This document shows positions 1 to 6,502 of a stretch of 44,704 nucleotides of DNA, piece by piece. The notes under the pieces are model-generated. The model saw nothing but the letters and a program-made list of their open reading frames with translations, was not told where the DNA came from and made no database searches. The translations under genes and the position numbers were made by a program. How positions within the stretch are numbered: the first letter of the stretch is position 1; every line of letters begins with the position of its first letter. Source of the stretch: an uncultured Clostridia bacterium (GTDB lineage Bacteria > Bacillota > Clostridia > Christensenellales > CAG-138); assembly GCA_947306125.1 (NCBI GenBank), contig CAMZFO010000004.1, positions 1-44,704 on the forward strand. The letters run 5' to 3'.

Positions 1-1361
1 AGCAGCTTGGTGATGACGGTGCGCTTGGTCTTGAGGCTGCGGGCGGAGATATCCATCAGCTTATCGAGCCTCGCGTAGAAATCCTTTTCGTCCTTCGCCT
101 GATAAGCGATGCGGGGCATATTGATGGTGACGACGCCGACGGAGCCGGTGCTTTCGCCGGAGCCGAAGAAGCCGCCGGACTTCTTGCGCAGCTCGCGAAG
201 GTCGAGGCGCAGCCTGCAGCACATGGAGCGCACGTCGGAGGGCTCCATATCGGAATTGATGTAGTTGGAGAAATAGGGGGTGCCGTACTTGGCGCTCATC
301 TCAAAGAGGAGCTTGTTGTTCTCGGTCTCCGACCAGTCGAAATCGCGGGTGATGGAGTAGGTGGGGATGGGGTACTGGAAGCCGCGGCCGTTGGCGTCGC
401 CCTCGATCATTATCTCGATGAACGCCTTGTTGACCATGTCCATCTCCTTCTTGCAGTCGCCGTAGGTGAAGTCCATCTCGCGGCCGCCGACGATCGCGGG
501 CAGATTCTCCATGTCCTTGGGGCAGACCCAATCGAGGGTGATGTTGGAGAAGGGCGCCTGAGTGCCCCAGCGGCTGGGGGTGTTCACGCCGTAAACGAAG
601 CTCTGGATGCACTGCTTGACCTCCTTCTGGGTGAGGTTGTCGACCTTTACGAAGGGGGCGAGATAAGTGTCGAAGGAGGAGAACGCCTGCGCGCCCGCCC
701 ACTCGTTCTGCATTATGCCCAGGAAATTGACCATCTGGTTGCAGAGGGTGGAGAGATGGGAGGCGGGGGATGAGGTGATCTTGCCGGGAACGCCGCCGAG
801 GCCCTCCTGGATGAGCTGCTTGAGGCTCCAGCCCGCGCAGTAGCCGGTGAGCATGGAGAGGTCGTGCAGATGGATGGCGCAGGAGCGGTGAGCCTCCGCG
901 ATCTCCTTGTCGTAAACCTCGGAAAGCCAGTAATTGGCGGTGATGGCGCCGGAGTTGGAGAGTATGAGGCCGCCGACGGAATAGGTGACGGTGGAGTTCT
1001 CCTTAACGCGCCAGTCGTTGATCTTGAGGTAGTTGTCGACTATGTCCTTATAGTCCAGAAGGGTGGAGCCGACGTTGCGGATCTTCTCGCGCTGCTTGCG
1101 GTAGAGTATGTAGCTCTTGGCCACGTCCGCATAGCCCGCCTCGGAGAGCACCTTTTCGGCGCTGTCCTGAATGTCCTCAACGGCTATCTGCTCGTCCTTG
1201 ATCTTCTCCTCGAAATCGGCGCACACGCGCAGAGCGAGCATGTCTATGATGCTCGGATGATACTGCTTATTGCATGCTTCGAATGCCTTGGTCAGCGCCG
1301 CGCTGATCTTCCTGATATCGAACTCGGCGATCTTGCCGTCGCGTTTGACGACTCTGTACAT
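1..1361 (-). CDS. nrdD: Anaerobic ribonucleoside-triphosphate reductase (class III), 3'-truncated by the window edge
   Basis: Reduces ribonucleotides to deoxyribonucleotides in the cytoplasm using a glycyl radical installed by NrdG. Reading the minus strand from the ATG at 1361 gives MYRVVKRDGKIAEFD, the start of an N-terminal ATP-cone regulatory domain (about residues 1-95), followed by the NrdD body with stretches such as HLHDL, GWSLKQL, FSSFDTYLAPF, FQYPIPTY and SMCCRLRLD that are typical of the family. About 453 codons are present; the C-terminal part, including the glycyl-radical loop, lies outside the window, so the active-site Gly cannot be checked. The ORF track omits it because it is open at the edge. 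The start is supported by AAGGGGG about 8 nt upstream. It has its own promoter and NrdR-like box, separate from nrdG2 upstream. Identification is firm. Confidence 0.96.
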   Translation of the reverse strand, partial: MYRVVKRDGKIAEFDIRKISAALTKAFEACNKQYHPSIIDMLALRVCADFEEKIKDEQIAVEDIQDSAEKVLSEAGYADVAKSYILYRKQREKIRNVGSTLLDYKDIVDNYLKINDWRVKENSTVTYSVGGLILSNSGAITANYWLSEVYDKEIAEAHRSCAIHLHDLSMLTGYCAGWSLKQLIQEGLGGVPGKITSSPASHLSTLCNQMVNFLGIMQNEWAGAQAFSSFDTYLAPFVKVDNLTQKEVKQCIQSFVYGVNTPSRWGTQAPFSNITLDWVCPKDMENLPAIVGGREMDFTYGDCKKEMDMVNKAFIEIMIEGDANGRGFQYPIPTYSITRDFDWSETENNKLLFEMSAKYGTPYFSNYINSDMEPSDVRSMCCRLRLDLRELRKKSGGFFGSGESTGSVGVVTINMPRIAYQAKDEKDFYARLDKLMDISARSLKTKRTVITKL

Positions 1362-1437
1362 GATGAAATCCCCCTTGAATCGATCGATTGATTTATTCGC
1401 AAAACCGCAAACTAACGGATTTTAGCTTACATACTCC

Positions 1438-1466
1438 ATTATATCAAAGCCCGGCGTTCCTGTCAA
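1438..1466 (-). promoter_or_regulatory. Sigma-A promoter of nrdD
   Basis: On the minus strand TTGACA (1466-1461) and TATAAT (1443-1438) are separated by exactly 17 bp, a perfect consensus promoter. Transcription would start near 1431, giving a leader of about 70 nt before the nrdD ATG. Confidence 0.85.
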
Positions 1467-1505
1467 CAGGATTTTTCAATATGCTGTGCTGTATATTTTA
1501 TCCGG

Positions 1506-1521
1506 ACACAAGATATAGTGT
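1506..1521 (-). promoter_or_regulatory. NrdR-box-like palindrome upstream of the nrdD promoter
   Basis: The minus strand reads ACACTATATCTTGTGT, which matches 15 of 16 positions of the NrdR consensus acaCwAtATaTwGtgt. It lies about 40 bp upstream of the nrdD -35 element. NrdR is the ATP-cone repressor of ribonucleotide reductase genes, so NrdR control of nrdD is a direct inference. No nrdR gene is in the window. Confidence 0.7.
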
Positions 1522-1573
1522 TTTTTCCGCGCCGGGCCCGCGCCCGTTTCCGTGAAATCCCCGTCCGCTTCGG

Positions 1574-1616
1574 GAAAAAGAAAAATCCGCATACACAATA
1601 TCTTGTGGATGCGGAT
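1574..1616 (-). terminator. Intrinsic terminator of the nrdG2 operon with an embedded NrdR-like box
   Basis: ATCCGCAT and ATGCGGAT arms (1585-1592 and 1609-1616) enclose a further complementary core CACAA/TTGTG. On the minus strand the hairpin is followed by TTTTTCTTTTT, so it should end transcripts from the membrane-protein gene. The 16-bp centre (1593-1608) also matches the NrdR-box consensus at 14 of 16 positions. Confidence 0.7.
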
Positions 1617-1662
1617 GAATTTACATACAACGCCGAATGGGTGAAAAGAATGATACGCCGCC

Positions 1663-2199
1663 TCAGTCCTTTTCCTCCCGGGGCAGATGCCGCCTCGCGT
1701 AAAGGAGCACGCTGCTGAACAGGCTGCATGCGCCAAGCGCCATGAACGCTCCTTCGTTGATACAGAGCAGTTTGTATTCGAGCTCGCTTAGGGTGCGTAT
1801 CACCTGATTGTGATCTAATGTGACGTATTTGCCGTCCACGATCTCCGGAGAGCCCCCGCTAATGAACGTGGTGAGGAGCGATGCGGCGAACAGCACCGCC
1901 GTGCATATGCTCACCGCGCGCAGTACGGAGTCGAAGCCCCCGCGGCGTGCATTGTCGGCTTTTGATTTTCTGAATGCGCCGAAGCCCGTTATCGCATAAA
2001 GAACAAATGCGGCGATTATGAACACGAAGGAATACGTCCTTGCCTGGCGGTTGAATATCATGCATAGCGGTATCGAAACAAGCGATACTATCCATGCAAA
2101 GAAGCATATCTCGTATATGGGGCGCGAAACGACGTATTCCGGCTCCGCGTCCTGCTTCTGCGGCAGCAGATCATGATACTCGTCTCCGAACATGCCCAT
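1663..2199 (-). CDS. Small four-helix membrane protein of unknown function
   Basis: A 178-residue protein I do not recognise. It starts MGMFGDEYHDL, has a short polar N-terminus of about 35 residues, and then four likely membrane helices: ICFFAWIVSLVSIPLCMIF, the TYSFVFIIAAFVLYAITGF segment, a third around VSICTAVLFAASLLTTFI, and a last one near the C-terminus. The tail is basic (RRHLPREEKD). The ATG at 2199 is chosen over the longer ORF-track start at 2292 because AAGGGGG lies about 7 nt upstream and because the longer version would overlap nrdG2 heavily. Its start sits 2 bp after the nrdG2 stop, so it is co-transcribed with nrdG2 and ends at the terminator around 1600. Its link to nucleotide reduction is unknown. 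Confidence 0.75.
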   Translation of the reverse strand: MGMFGDEYHDLLPQKQDAEPEYVVSRPIYEICFFAWIVSLVSIPLCMIFNRQARTYSFVFIIAAFVLYAITGFGAFRKSKADNARRGGFDSVLRAVSICTAVLFAASLLTTFISGGSPEIVDGKYVTLDHNQVIRTLSELEYKLLCINEGAFMALGACSLFSSVLLYARRHLPREEKD

Positions 2200-2201
2200 T
2201 A

Positions 2202-2888
2202 TCACATCCCCCTTATCTCCGCGTGCTTGACGAAGGGCTTTACCGCCGCCAGATACCTCTGCATCTCCTCCGCCGTCGGCGCGGAGAAGCATTTGAAGGG
2301 CACCGTGTCGCGGTCGGCAAAGGCCTGCAGGAAATAGTTTTCCGCGCCCTCTATCATGCGGCCTATGTTTATAAAGGAGGTCTCGTCGTGCAGGGGGGAG
2401 ACGACAGTCGTGCGGAACTCGTAGCCGACCCGCCCCTCGAGCAGCAGCGCGATGCTCTCCTCGATCGGCGCGGTATCCATCTCCTCCAGCCCGCAGGTCA
2501 GCGCGTAGCGGGGTATGTCGTTCTTCACGTCCATTGCGGCGTAGTCTATGAGCCCGCGGTCTATGAGCGCGCGAAGCCGCTCCGGATGAGTGCCGTTGGT
2601 ATCGAGCTTCACGGCAAAGCCCAGCTCCTTTATGCGCGATATGAGTTCGGGAAGCTCGCTTCGCAGCAGTGCCTCGCCCCCCGTGAAAGCCACGCCGTCA
2701 AGCAGGCCCCGGCGGGTATTGAGAAACTCCATGAGCCCCGCGTCGTCCGTCACGGCGGGGGCGGCGCCCCAAAGCTCGCTGTTATGGCAGAAGGGGCAGC
2801 GCAGGTCGCACCCGGCCAAAAACACCGTGCAGGCGGATCTGCCCGGAAAATCGAGCAGCGTGAGCTTTTGCAGGCCGTTGATATCCAT
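2202..2888 (-). CDS. nrdG: Anaerobic ribonucleotide reductase activating protein, NrdG2-type radical SAM enzyme
   Basis: A 228-residue radical SAM activase that would use a [4Fe-4S] cluster and S-adenosylmethionine to install the glycyl radical on NrdD. The cluster motif is C27-x3-C31-x2-C34 (CDLRCPFC). The SAM-binding Gly-Gly-Glu motif is in FTGGEAL, and the N-terminal LTLLDFPG signature is typical of the TIGR02495-like NrdG2 group found with clostridial nrdD. The ATG at 2888 has AAAGGA about 9 nt upstream. It is first in an operon with the small membrane protein, while nrdD has its own promoter downstream. Family assignment is strong; partnership with the adjacent nrdD is inferred from context. 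Confidence 0.93.
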   Translation of the reverse strand: MDINGLQKLTLLDFPGRSACTVFLAGCDLRCPFCHNSELWGAAPAVTDDAGLMEFLNTRRGLLDGVAFTGGEALLRSELPELISRIKELGFAVKLDTNGTHPERLRALIDRGLIDYAAMDVKNDIPRYALTCGLEEMDTAPIEESIALLLEGRVGYEFRTTVVSPLHDETSFINIGRMIEGAENYFLQAFADRDTVPFKCFSAPTAEEMQRYLAAVKPFVKHAEIRGM

Positions 2889-2924
2889 CGTTCTGTCCTT
2901 TCGTTGCGTCTTTCGTCATGCTTG

Positions 2925-2952
2925 ATTTTATCATCTGACCGCAAATTGTCAA
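2925..2952 (-). promoter_or_regulatory. Sigma-A promoter of nrdG
   Basis: The minus strand shows TTGACA, a 16-bp spacer and TAAAAT, about 40 bp upstream of the nrdG start codon. It lies back-to-back with the divergent promoter at 2980-3008. No NrdR-like box was seen here. Confidence 0.7.
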
Positions 2953-2979
2953 GCCCGACTTTGTTTCTCAATAAAAGCC

Positions 2980-3008
2980 TTGACGAATATATTTTTTTCG
3001 GGTATAAT
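2980..3008 (+). promoter_or_regulatory. Distal promoter (P1) of the oxoamine synthase operon
   Basis: TTGACG, a 17-bp spacer and TATAAT. The predicted transcript starts near 3015, about 120 nt before the start codon, and would read through the second promoter. Confidence 0.7.
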
Positions 3009-3059
3009 GAATTGTTGATGCAGCCGCAGCGGGTGAATGATCTTTTCATATTTTTTTAT

Positions 3060-3088
3060 TTGACGGCCGCGCCCGCCGGTGCTATAAT
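3060..3088 (+). promoter_or_regulatory. Proximal promoter (P2) of the oxoamine synthase operon
   Basis: A second TTGACG-17 bp-TATAAT promoter, 80 bp downstream of the first. Transcription would start near 3095, just before the palindrome at 3098-3114. Confidence 0.75.
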
Positions 3089-3097
3089 ACTCATGAT

Positions 3098-3114
3098 GGT
3101 TAACGGTGTTAACC
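3098..3114 (+). promoter_or_regulatory. Palindromic operator-like site at the P2 start point
   Basis: GGTTAACGGTGTTAACC is a perfect 7-bp inverted repeat around a 3-bp centre. Its place just downstream of the P2 -10 element fits a repressor site. I do not recognise the cognate regulator. Confidence 0.55.
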
Positions 3115-3137
3115 CGTAAACAGCGGAAAGGAATCAT

Positions 3138-4319
3138 ATGGATCTTTTTGACAAGTGTAAGAACAGCCTCGTCGAAAACGCGAGGGCTGCGGGGATCTAC
3201 CCCTATTTCCACATGCTCGAGTCCAGGCAGGACGTCGAAGTCATAATGGAGGGCAAGCGCCGCATAATGCTGGGCTCGAACAACTATCTGGGCCTCACCT
3301 CCAATCAGCGCGTGATCGACGCAGGCGTTGCCGCGCTCAAAAAATACGGCAGCGGCTGCTCCGGCTCCCGCTTTTTGAACGGCACTCTGGAGCTGCACGT
3401 TCAGCTCGAGGAGGAGTTGGCGAGGTTCCTCAATAAGGAGGCGGTGATGACCTTCTCCACCGGCTTCCAGTCGAACCTCGGCATTATCAGCGCCATAGTC
3501 GGCAGGCATGATTACATGATCTGCGATAAGGAGAACCACGCCTCCATCTACGACGGCTGCAGGCTGAGCTTCGGCAAGATGGTCAGGTACCGCCATTCCG
3601 ATATGGAGGATCTCGAAGCGCAGCTTAAGAATATCCCCGAGTCCGCGGGCAAGCTCATAATCACCGACGGCGTGTTCTCGATGGGCGGCGATATCGCAAA
3701 GCTCCCGGAGATAGTCGAGCTGGCTCAGAAGTACGGCGCAAGGGTGATGGTCGACGACGCGCACGGCCTCGGCGTGCTGGGCGAAAACGGCCGCGGCACG
3801 GCGGATTATTTCGGCCTCACGGATAAGGTCGATCTCATTATGGGCACCTTCTCCAAGAGCCTCGCCTCCATTGGCGGCTACGTCGCGGGCGATTACCGCG
3901 TTATTGATTACGTACGCCACGCCTCGCGCCCCTTCATATTCTGCGCCTCCATACCGCCTGCCTCCTGCGCGACCGCGCTCGAGGCGCTCCACATACTCGA
4001 GGAGAGCCCGGAGCTGCCCAAGCGGCTCATGGCGCTCGCCGCGCATATGCGCAAGGGCCTGAAGGACAGGGGCATCGCCATCCGCGACAGCATAACGCCC
4101 ATAATCCCCATTTATACCTACGAAAACGAGCGCACCTTCATAAAGGCGAAGGAGCTTTACGAGGAGGGAGTTTACGTCAATCCCGTGCTGCCCCCCGCGA
4201 CCCCGGAGGGCGAGTGCCTGCTCCGCACGAGCTATATGGCGACCCATACCGAGGCGCTCCTGGACGAGGCGCTCGACATCATAGAGAGGGTAATAGGGCC
4301 CTCGGAGAAGCATGAGTAA
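3138..4319 (+). CDS. PLP-dependent alpha-oxoamine synthase, serine palmitoyltransferase-like
   Basis: A 393-residue fold-type I PLP enzyme of the family that condenses an amino acid with an acyl-CoA with loss of CO2 (serine palmitoyltransferase, glycine C-acetyltransferase, AONS, ALA synthase). Visible features are the GSGCSGSRFLNGTLELH glycine-rich segment (residues 71-87), H134 in NHAS stacking on PLP, D206 and H209 in DDAHG, and the Schiff-base K240 in GTFSKSLASIGG. From memory, the TFSKSLASIGG, YPYF and SRFLNGTL stretches are closer to Bacteroidetes serine palmitoyltransferase than to KBL, which has GTLGKALGG. Start supported by GGAAAGGA 6 nt upstream. Its stop overlaps the start of a reductase gene, as expected for 3-ketosphinganine synthesis and reduction. 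Substrate is inferred; KBL or another oxoamine synthase remains possible. Confidence 0.85.
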   Translation: MDLFDKCKNSLVENARAAGIYPYFHMLESRQDVEVIMEGKRRIMLGSNNYLGLTSNQRVIDAGVAALKKYGSGCSGSRFLNGTLELHVQLEEELARFLNKEAVMTFSTGFQSNLGIISAIVGRHDYMICDKENHASIYDGCRLSFGKMVRYRHSDMEDLEAQLKNIPESAGKLIITDGVFSMGGDIAKLPEIVELAQKYGARVMVDDAHGLGVLGENGRGTADYFGLTDKVDLIMGTFSKSLASIGGYVAGDYRVIDYVRHASRPFIFCASIPPASCATALEALHILEESPELPKRLMALAAHMRKGLKDRGIAIRDSITPIIPIYTYENERTFIKAKELYEEGVYVNPVLPPATPEGECLLRTSYMATHTEALLDEALDIIERVIGPSEKHE

Positions 4320-5103
4320 GCGCATAACCGTCATAACCGGAGCCACGAGCGGCATCGGCCTTGCCATGGCGCGGGAGTTTTCTGCCCGCGGGGATAAGGT
4401 ATACGCGCTTGCGCGCCGCGAAGCGGAGCTGCCCGAGGGCGTCAGCTTCATCGCCGCCGACGTCACGGACGAGGCGCAGGTGAAGGCCGCCGCCGAAGCC
4501 GTAATGGAAAGGGAGGGCAGGATAGACCTGCTCGTGAACAACGCGGGCTTCGGCATTTCGGGCGCCGTCGAGTTTACCAAGGCGGAGGACGCCAAGCGCC
4601 AGTTCGACGTCAATTTCTTCGGCATGGTCAATATGACCCGCGCCGTGCTGCCCCATATGCGCGCGCAGGGCGGCGGCATGGTGTTGAACGTGAGCTCCGT
4701 CGCGGCAGTCACGCCCATACCCTATCAAACCTATTATTCCGCATCCAAGGCGGCTATTAACGCCTACACCATGGCGCTTGCCAACGAGGTGCGCGGGCAT
4801 AATATAAGGGTCGCGGCGCTCATGCCGGGCGACGTAAAGACGGGCTTCACCGCCGCGAGGGCGAAGTCGCTCGAGGGGGCGGAGGTATACCCCGCGCTCG
4901 AGAAGTCGGTAAAGACAATGGAGCATGACGAGCAGAACGGCATGCCCCCCGAGGCGCTGGCAAAGAGGGCGTATTTCATATCCGGAAGGAAGCATCCCAA
5001 GCCCCTCTATTCCTGCGGCTTCCAGTACTGCCTCTTCTGCGTGCTCGCAAAGGTGCTGCCGAATCGGCTTGTGAATTGGATACTCTCAAAGCTTTACGGC
5101 TAA
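4312..5103 (+). CDS. Short-chain dehydrogenase/reductase, candidate 3-ketosphinganine reductase
   Basis: A 263-residue classical SDR. It has the Rossmann motif GATSGIG (residues 10-16), NNAG (76-79), a serine at 128/129 and the catalytic YSASK (Y142, K146), so it should be an active NAD(P)-dependent oxidoreductase. The C-terminal 40 residues carry a hydrophobic, Cys-rich segment ending NRLVNWILSKLYG, which suggests membrane association and a lipid-like substrate. It overlaps the upstream oxoamine synthase by 8 bp, so the two are translationally coupled. Given the serine-palmitoyltransferase-like partner, reduction of a 3-ketoacyl-amino product is the natural inference, but SDR specificity cannot be read from sequence. 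A terminator follows 36 bp after the stop. Confidence 0.85.
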   Translation: MSKRITVITGATSGIGLAMAREFSARGDKVYALARREAELPEGVSFIAADVTDEAQVKAAAEAVMEREGRIDLLVNNAGFGISGAVEFTKAEDAKRQFDVNFFGMVNMTRAVLPHMRAQGGGMVLNVSSVAAVTPIPYQTYYSASKAAINAYTMALANEVRGHNIRVAALMPGDVKTGFTAARAKSLEGAEVYPALEKSVKTMEHDEQNGMPPEALAKRAYFISGRKHPKPLYSCGFQYCLFCVLAKVLPNRLVNWILSKLYG

Positions 5104-5139
5104 GGGGAAAGATCCGGCGAAATATATTTATAAAATGAG

Positions 5140-5168
5140 GGAACCTCTCGGCAGGTTCCTTCGTTTTA
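5140..5168 (+). terminator. Intrinsic terminator after the SDR gene
   Basis: GGAACCT and AGGTTCC arms with a 6-nt loop are followed by TTCGTTTT, closing the two-gene operon. Confidence 0.75.
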
Positions 5169-5353
5169 TACTTGAAAGCACAGGGGACAGTGTCGAAGAA
5201 AACCGGAAACGCCGCCCTCGCCGCTTTCACCCCGAGTGAAGGCGGCATTAACAGCCGACGAAATAATCTCCCATTCCGCCGGCCCCAAAGTGAACACTCC
5301 GGCGTGCAAAGGAAAACCCCGCGCGCGCCGGTCACTATATAGCTGGATATAGA
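5169..5353. other. Intergenic stretch without a recognisable gene
   Basis: The roughly 185 bp between the SDR terminator and the GC-rich hairpin holds only short ORF-track entries with no family resemblance or ribosome site. I see no RNA gene or clear regulatory motif here. Confidence 0.5.
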
Positions 5354-5384
5354 GCGGCGGCCCGCAGTTTAAGCGGGCCGCCGC
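5354..5384. repeat. GC-rich hairpin, copy 1
   Basis: GCGGCGGCCCGC, a 7-nt loop, and GCGGGCCGCCGC form a 12-bp perfect stem followed on the plus strand by GTTGTTTTGAT. An almost identical copy lies at 6430-6460. The two copies bracket the lipoprotein gene, this one just past its stop codon. Confidence 0.75.
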
Positions 5385-5403
5385 GTTGTTTTGATCTATA
5401 CCG

Positions 5404-6279
5404 TTACCAATCAAACTGATACTGTGTCGGGAAAGCGAATACTTCGAAAGAAGCTACACTCTCTTCGGTAATACTGTCAGGCATTGAAAGCGAGCTAAGC
5501 TCAAAGCCGACCTTATCACCTGCTGCGATGTCATTCGTGACAATAGTCATGAGCTGACCGATTCCATGATGATCTGCATCATATAGATTTGCAATAACAT
5601 AAACCAGCTTCTGAACTTCATCGCTTGTGTTCTTTACTCTGCCCTTGAGCTTGATTCCATAGTATTTATCCGTGAAGAGCTCTTCATCGGAAGTCTCGAG
5701 GCGAATACACTCAACGGTCGCTTTCTTGGCTTGAACATGAGGAAGAACGGTTAAGGTCTCTACACCGGGATCCTCATCAAGCGTGGTATCATCTGCAAGC
5801 AGCGCGGTTTCGCCGGGGAGAAGAACCTCGGGATAAGGAGAGACCAACTCGATTGTATCTACAAGGTGCTCATCAGCATCCTCAAGGTCAATAGTGCTGG
5901 TGCTGAGATATAAAGGATCCGATCCGGTATTTTCGATTTGAACAACAACATGCACCCAATATGTGCCGATGCTGTTTTTGTAGACAAGGGCATTTGTGTA
6001 CGATACTTCATATGCAGTACCGACGGGCTCTGCAGCCTCAGTAGGTTCGTTCTCAGAGGGTTCTGCCGTCGGCTCTTCCTCTGCAGTACCGACGGGCTCC
6101 GCAGCCTCAGTAGGTTCGTTCTCAGAGGGTTCTGCCGTCGGCTCTTCCTCGGCGGGGGCGGAAGTGTTCTCGGCGGGTTTTTGTGTGGGATCGGTTACAG
6201 AAGACGGCGTCGACGATGAACAACCGGCAGCAAGAACGACTAATACGATGACCAGAATTAAAGACAATAACTTTTTCAT
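5404..6279 (-). CDS. Secreted lipoprotein with FxLYD-like domain and duplicated acidic linker
   Basis: A 291-residue surface lipoprotein. Residues 1-20 are a signal peptide ending in the lipobox VLAAGC, so Cys20 should be lipidated. A Pro/Glu/Thr-rich linker follows, containing a 23-residue unit repeated twice in tandem. The C-terminal part has two beta-rich halves; the second holds LKGRVKNTSDEVQK and ANLYDADHHGIG, the pattern of FxLYD domains that occur in many Firmicute lipoproteins without a known ligand. The start has AGGAGG 5 nt upstream and a perfect-consensus promoter. Base composition is lower in GC than the neighbours. It is monocistronic and flanked by two copies of one hairpin. Function unknown. 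Confidence 0.88.
   Translation of the reverse strand: MKKLLSLILVIVLVVLAAGCSSSTPSSVTDPTQKPAENTSAPAEEEPTAEPSENEPTEAAEPVGTAEEEPTAEPSENEPTEAAEPVGTAYEVSYTNALVYKNSIGTYWVHVVVQIENTGSDPLYLSTSTIDLEDADEHLVDTIELVSPYPEVLLPGETALLADDTTLDEDPGVETLTVLPHVQAKKATVECIRLETSDEELFTDKYYGIKLKGRVKNTSDEVQKLVYVIANLYDADHHGIGQLMTIVTNDIAAGDKVGFELSSLSMPDSITEESVASFEVFAFPTQYQFDW
6013..6150 (-). repeat. Tandem 69-bp duplication inside the lipoprotein gene
   Basis: Two adjacent 69-bp units (6013-6081 and 6082-6150) differ at only about one position and encode two copies of a 23-residue acidic linker. The near identity points to a recent duplication or slippage event. Confidence 0.9.
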
Positions 6280-6308
6280 AGCATCCTCCTATTTAATAAG
6301 TTGCCAAA

Positions 6309-6337
6309 ATTATAAATCAATCTTTCTGTCCTGTCAA
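6309..6337 (-). promoter_or_regulatory. Sigma-A promoter of the lipoprotein gene
   Basis: The minus strand has TTGACA, a 17-bp spacer and TATAAT, a perfect consensus, followed by a short leader with AGGAGG directly before the start codon. Confidence 0.85.
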
Positions 6338-6429
6338 CAGTTCAATACGAAATATTTTTTATTGTTAATTTGATATAAAAGGATACGAAAGCAGCTTGGA
6401 GCGCAGCAAGGGTGAGGCTGTGAGCGTGA

Positions 6430-6460
6430 GCGGCGGCCCGCAGTTAAAGCGGGCCGCCGC
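6430..6460. repeat. GC-rich hairpin, copy 2
   Basis: The same 12-bp stem as at 5354-5384, with loop AGTTAAA instead of AGTTTAA and the same GTTGTT trailer. It lies immediately before the MmcQ/YjbR promoter and upstream of the lipoprotein promoter. Confidence 0.75.
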
Positions 6461-6467
6461 GTTGTTG

Positions 6468-6496
6468 TTGACAGGGATCACGGCTCCGCGTATAAT
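6468..6496 (+). promoter_or_regulatory. Promoter of the MmcQ/YjbR gene, positioned for a leaderless transcript
   Basis: TTGACA, 17 bp, TATAAT. The -10 element ends at 6496 and the ATG starts at 6503, so the predicted transcription start coincides with the start codon. Confidence 0.8.
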
Positions 6497-6502
6497 CATC
6501 AT

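Noticed and set aside
3138-4319. Annotation as glycine C-acetyltransferase (kbl) of the threonine pathway
   Set aside because: The Schiff-base segment lacks the KBL pattern and the neighbouring gene is an SDR without the features of threonine dehydrogenase; kept only as an alternative.
2949-4718. 589-residue minus-strand ORF opposite the oxoamine synthase
   Set aside because: It lies antisense to a gene with clear PLP-enzyme motifs, crosses the promoter region, and shows only compositional sequence; a GC-rich shadow ORF.
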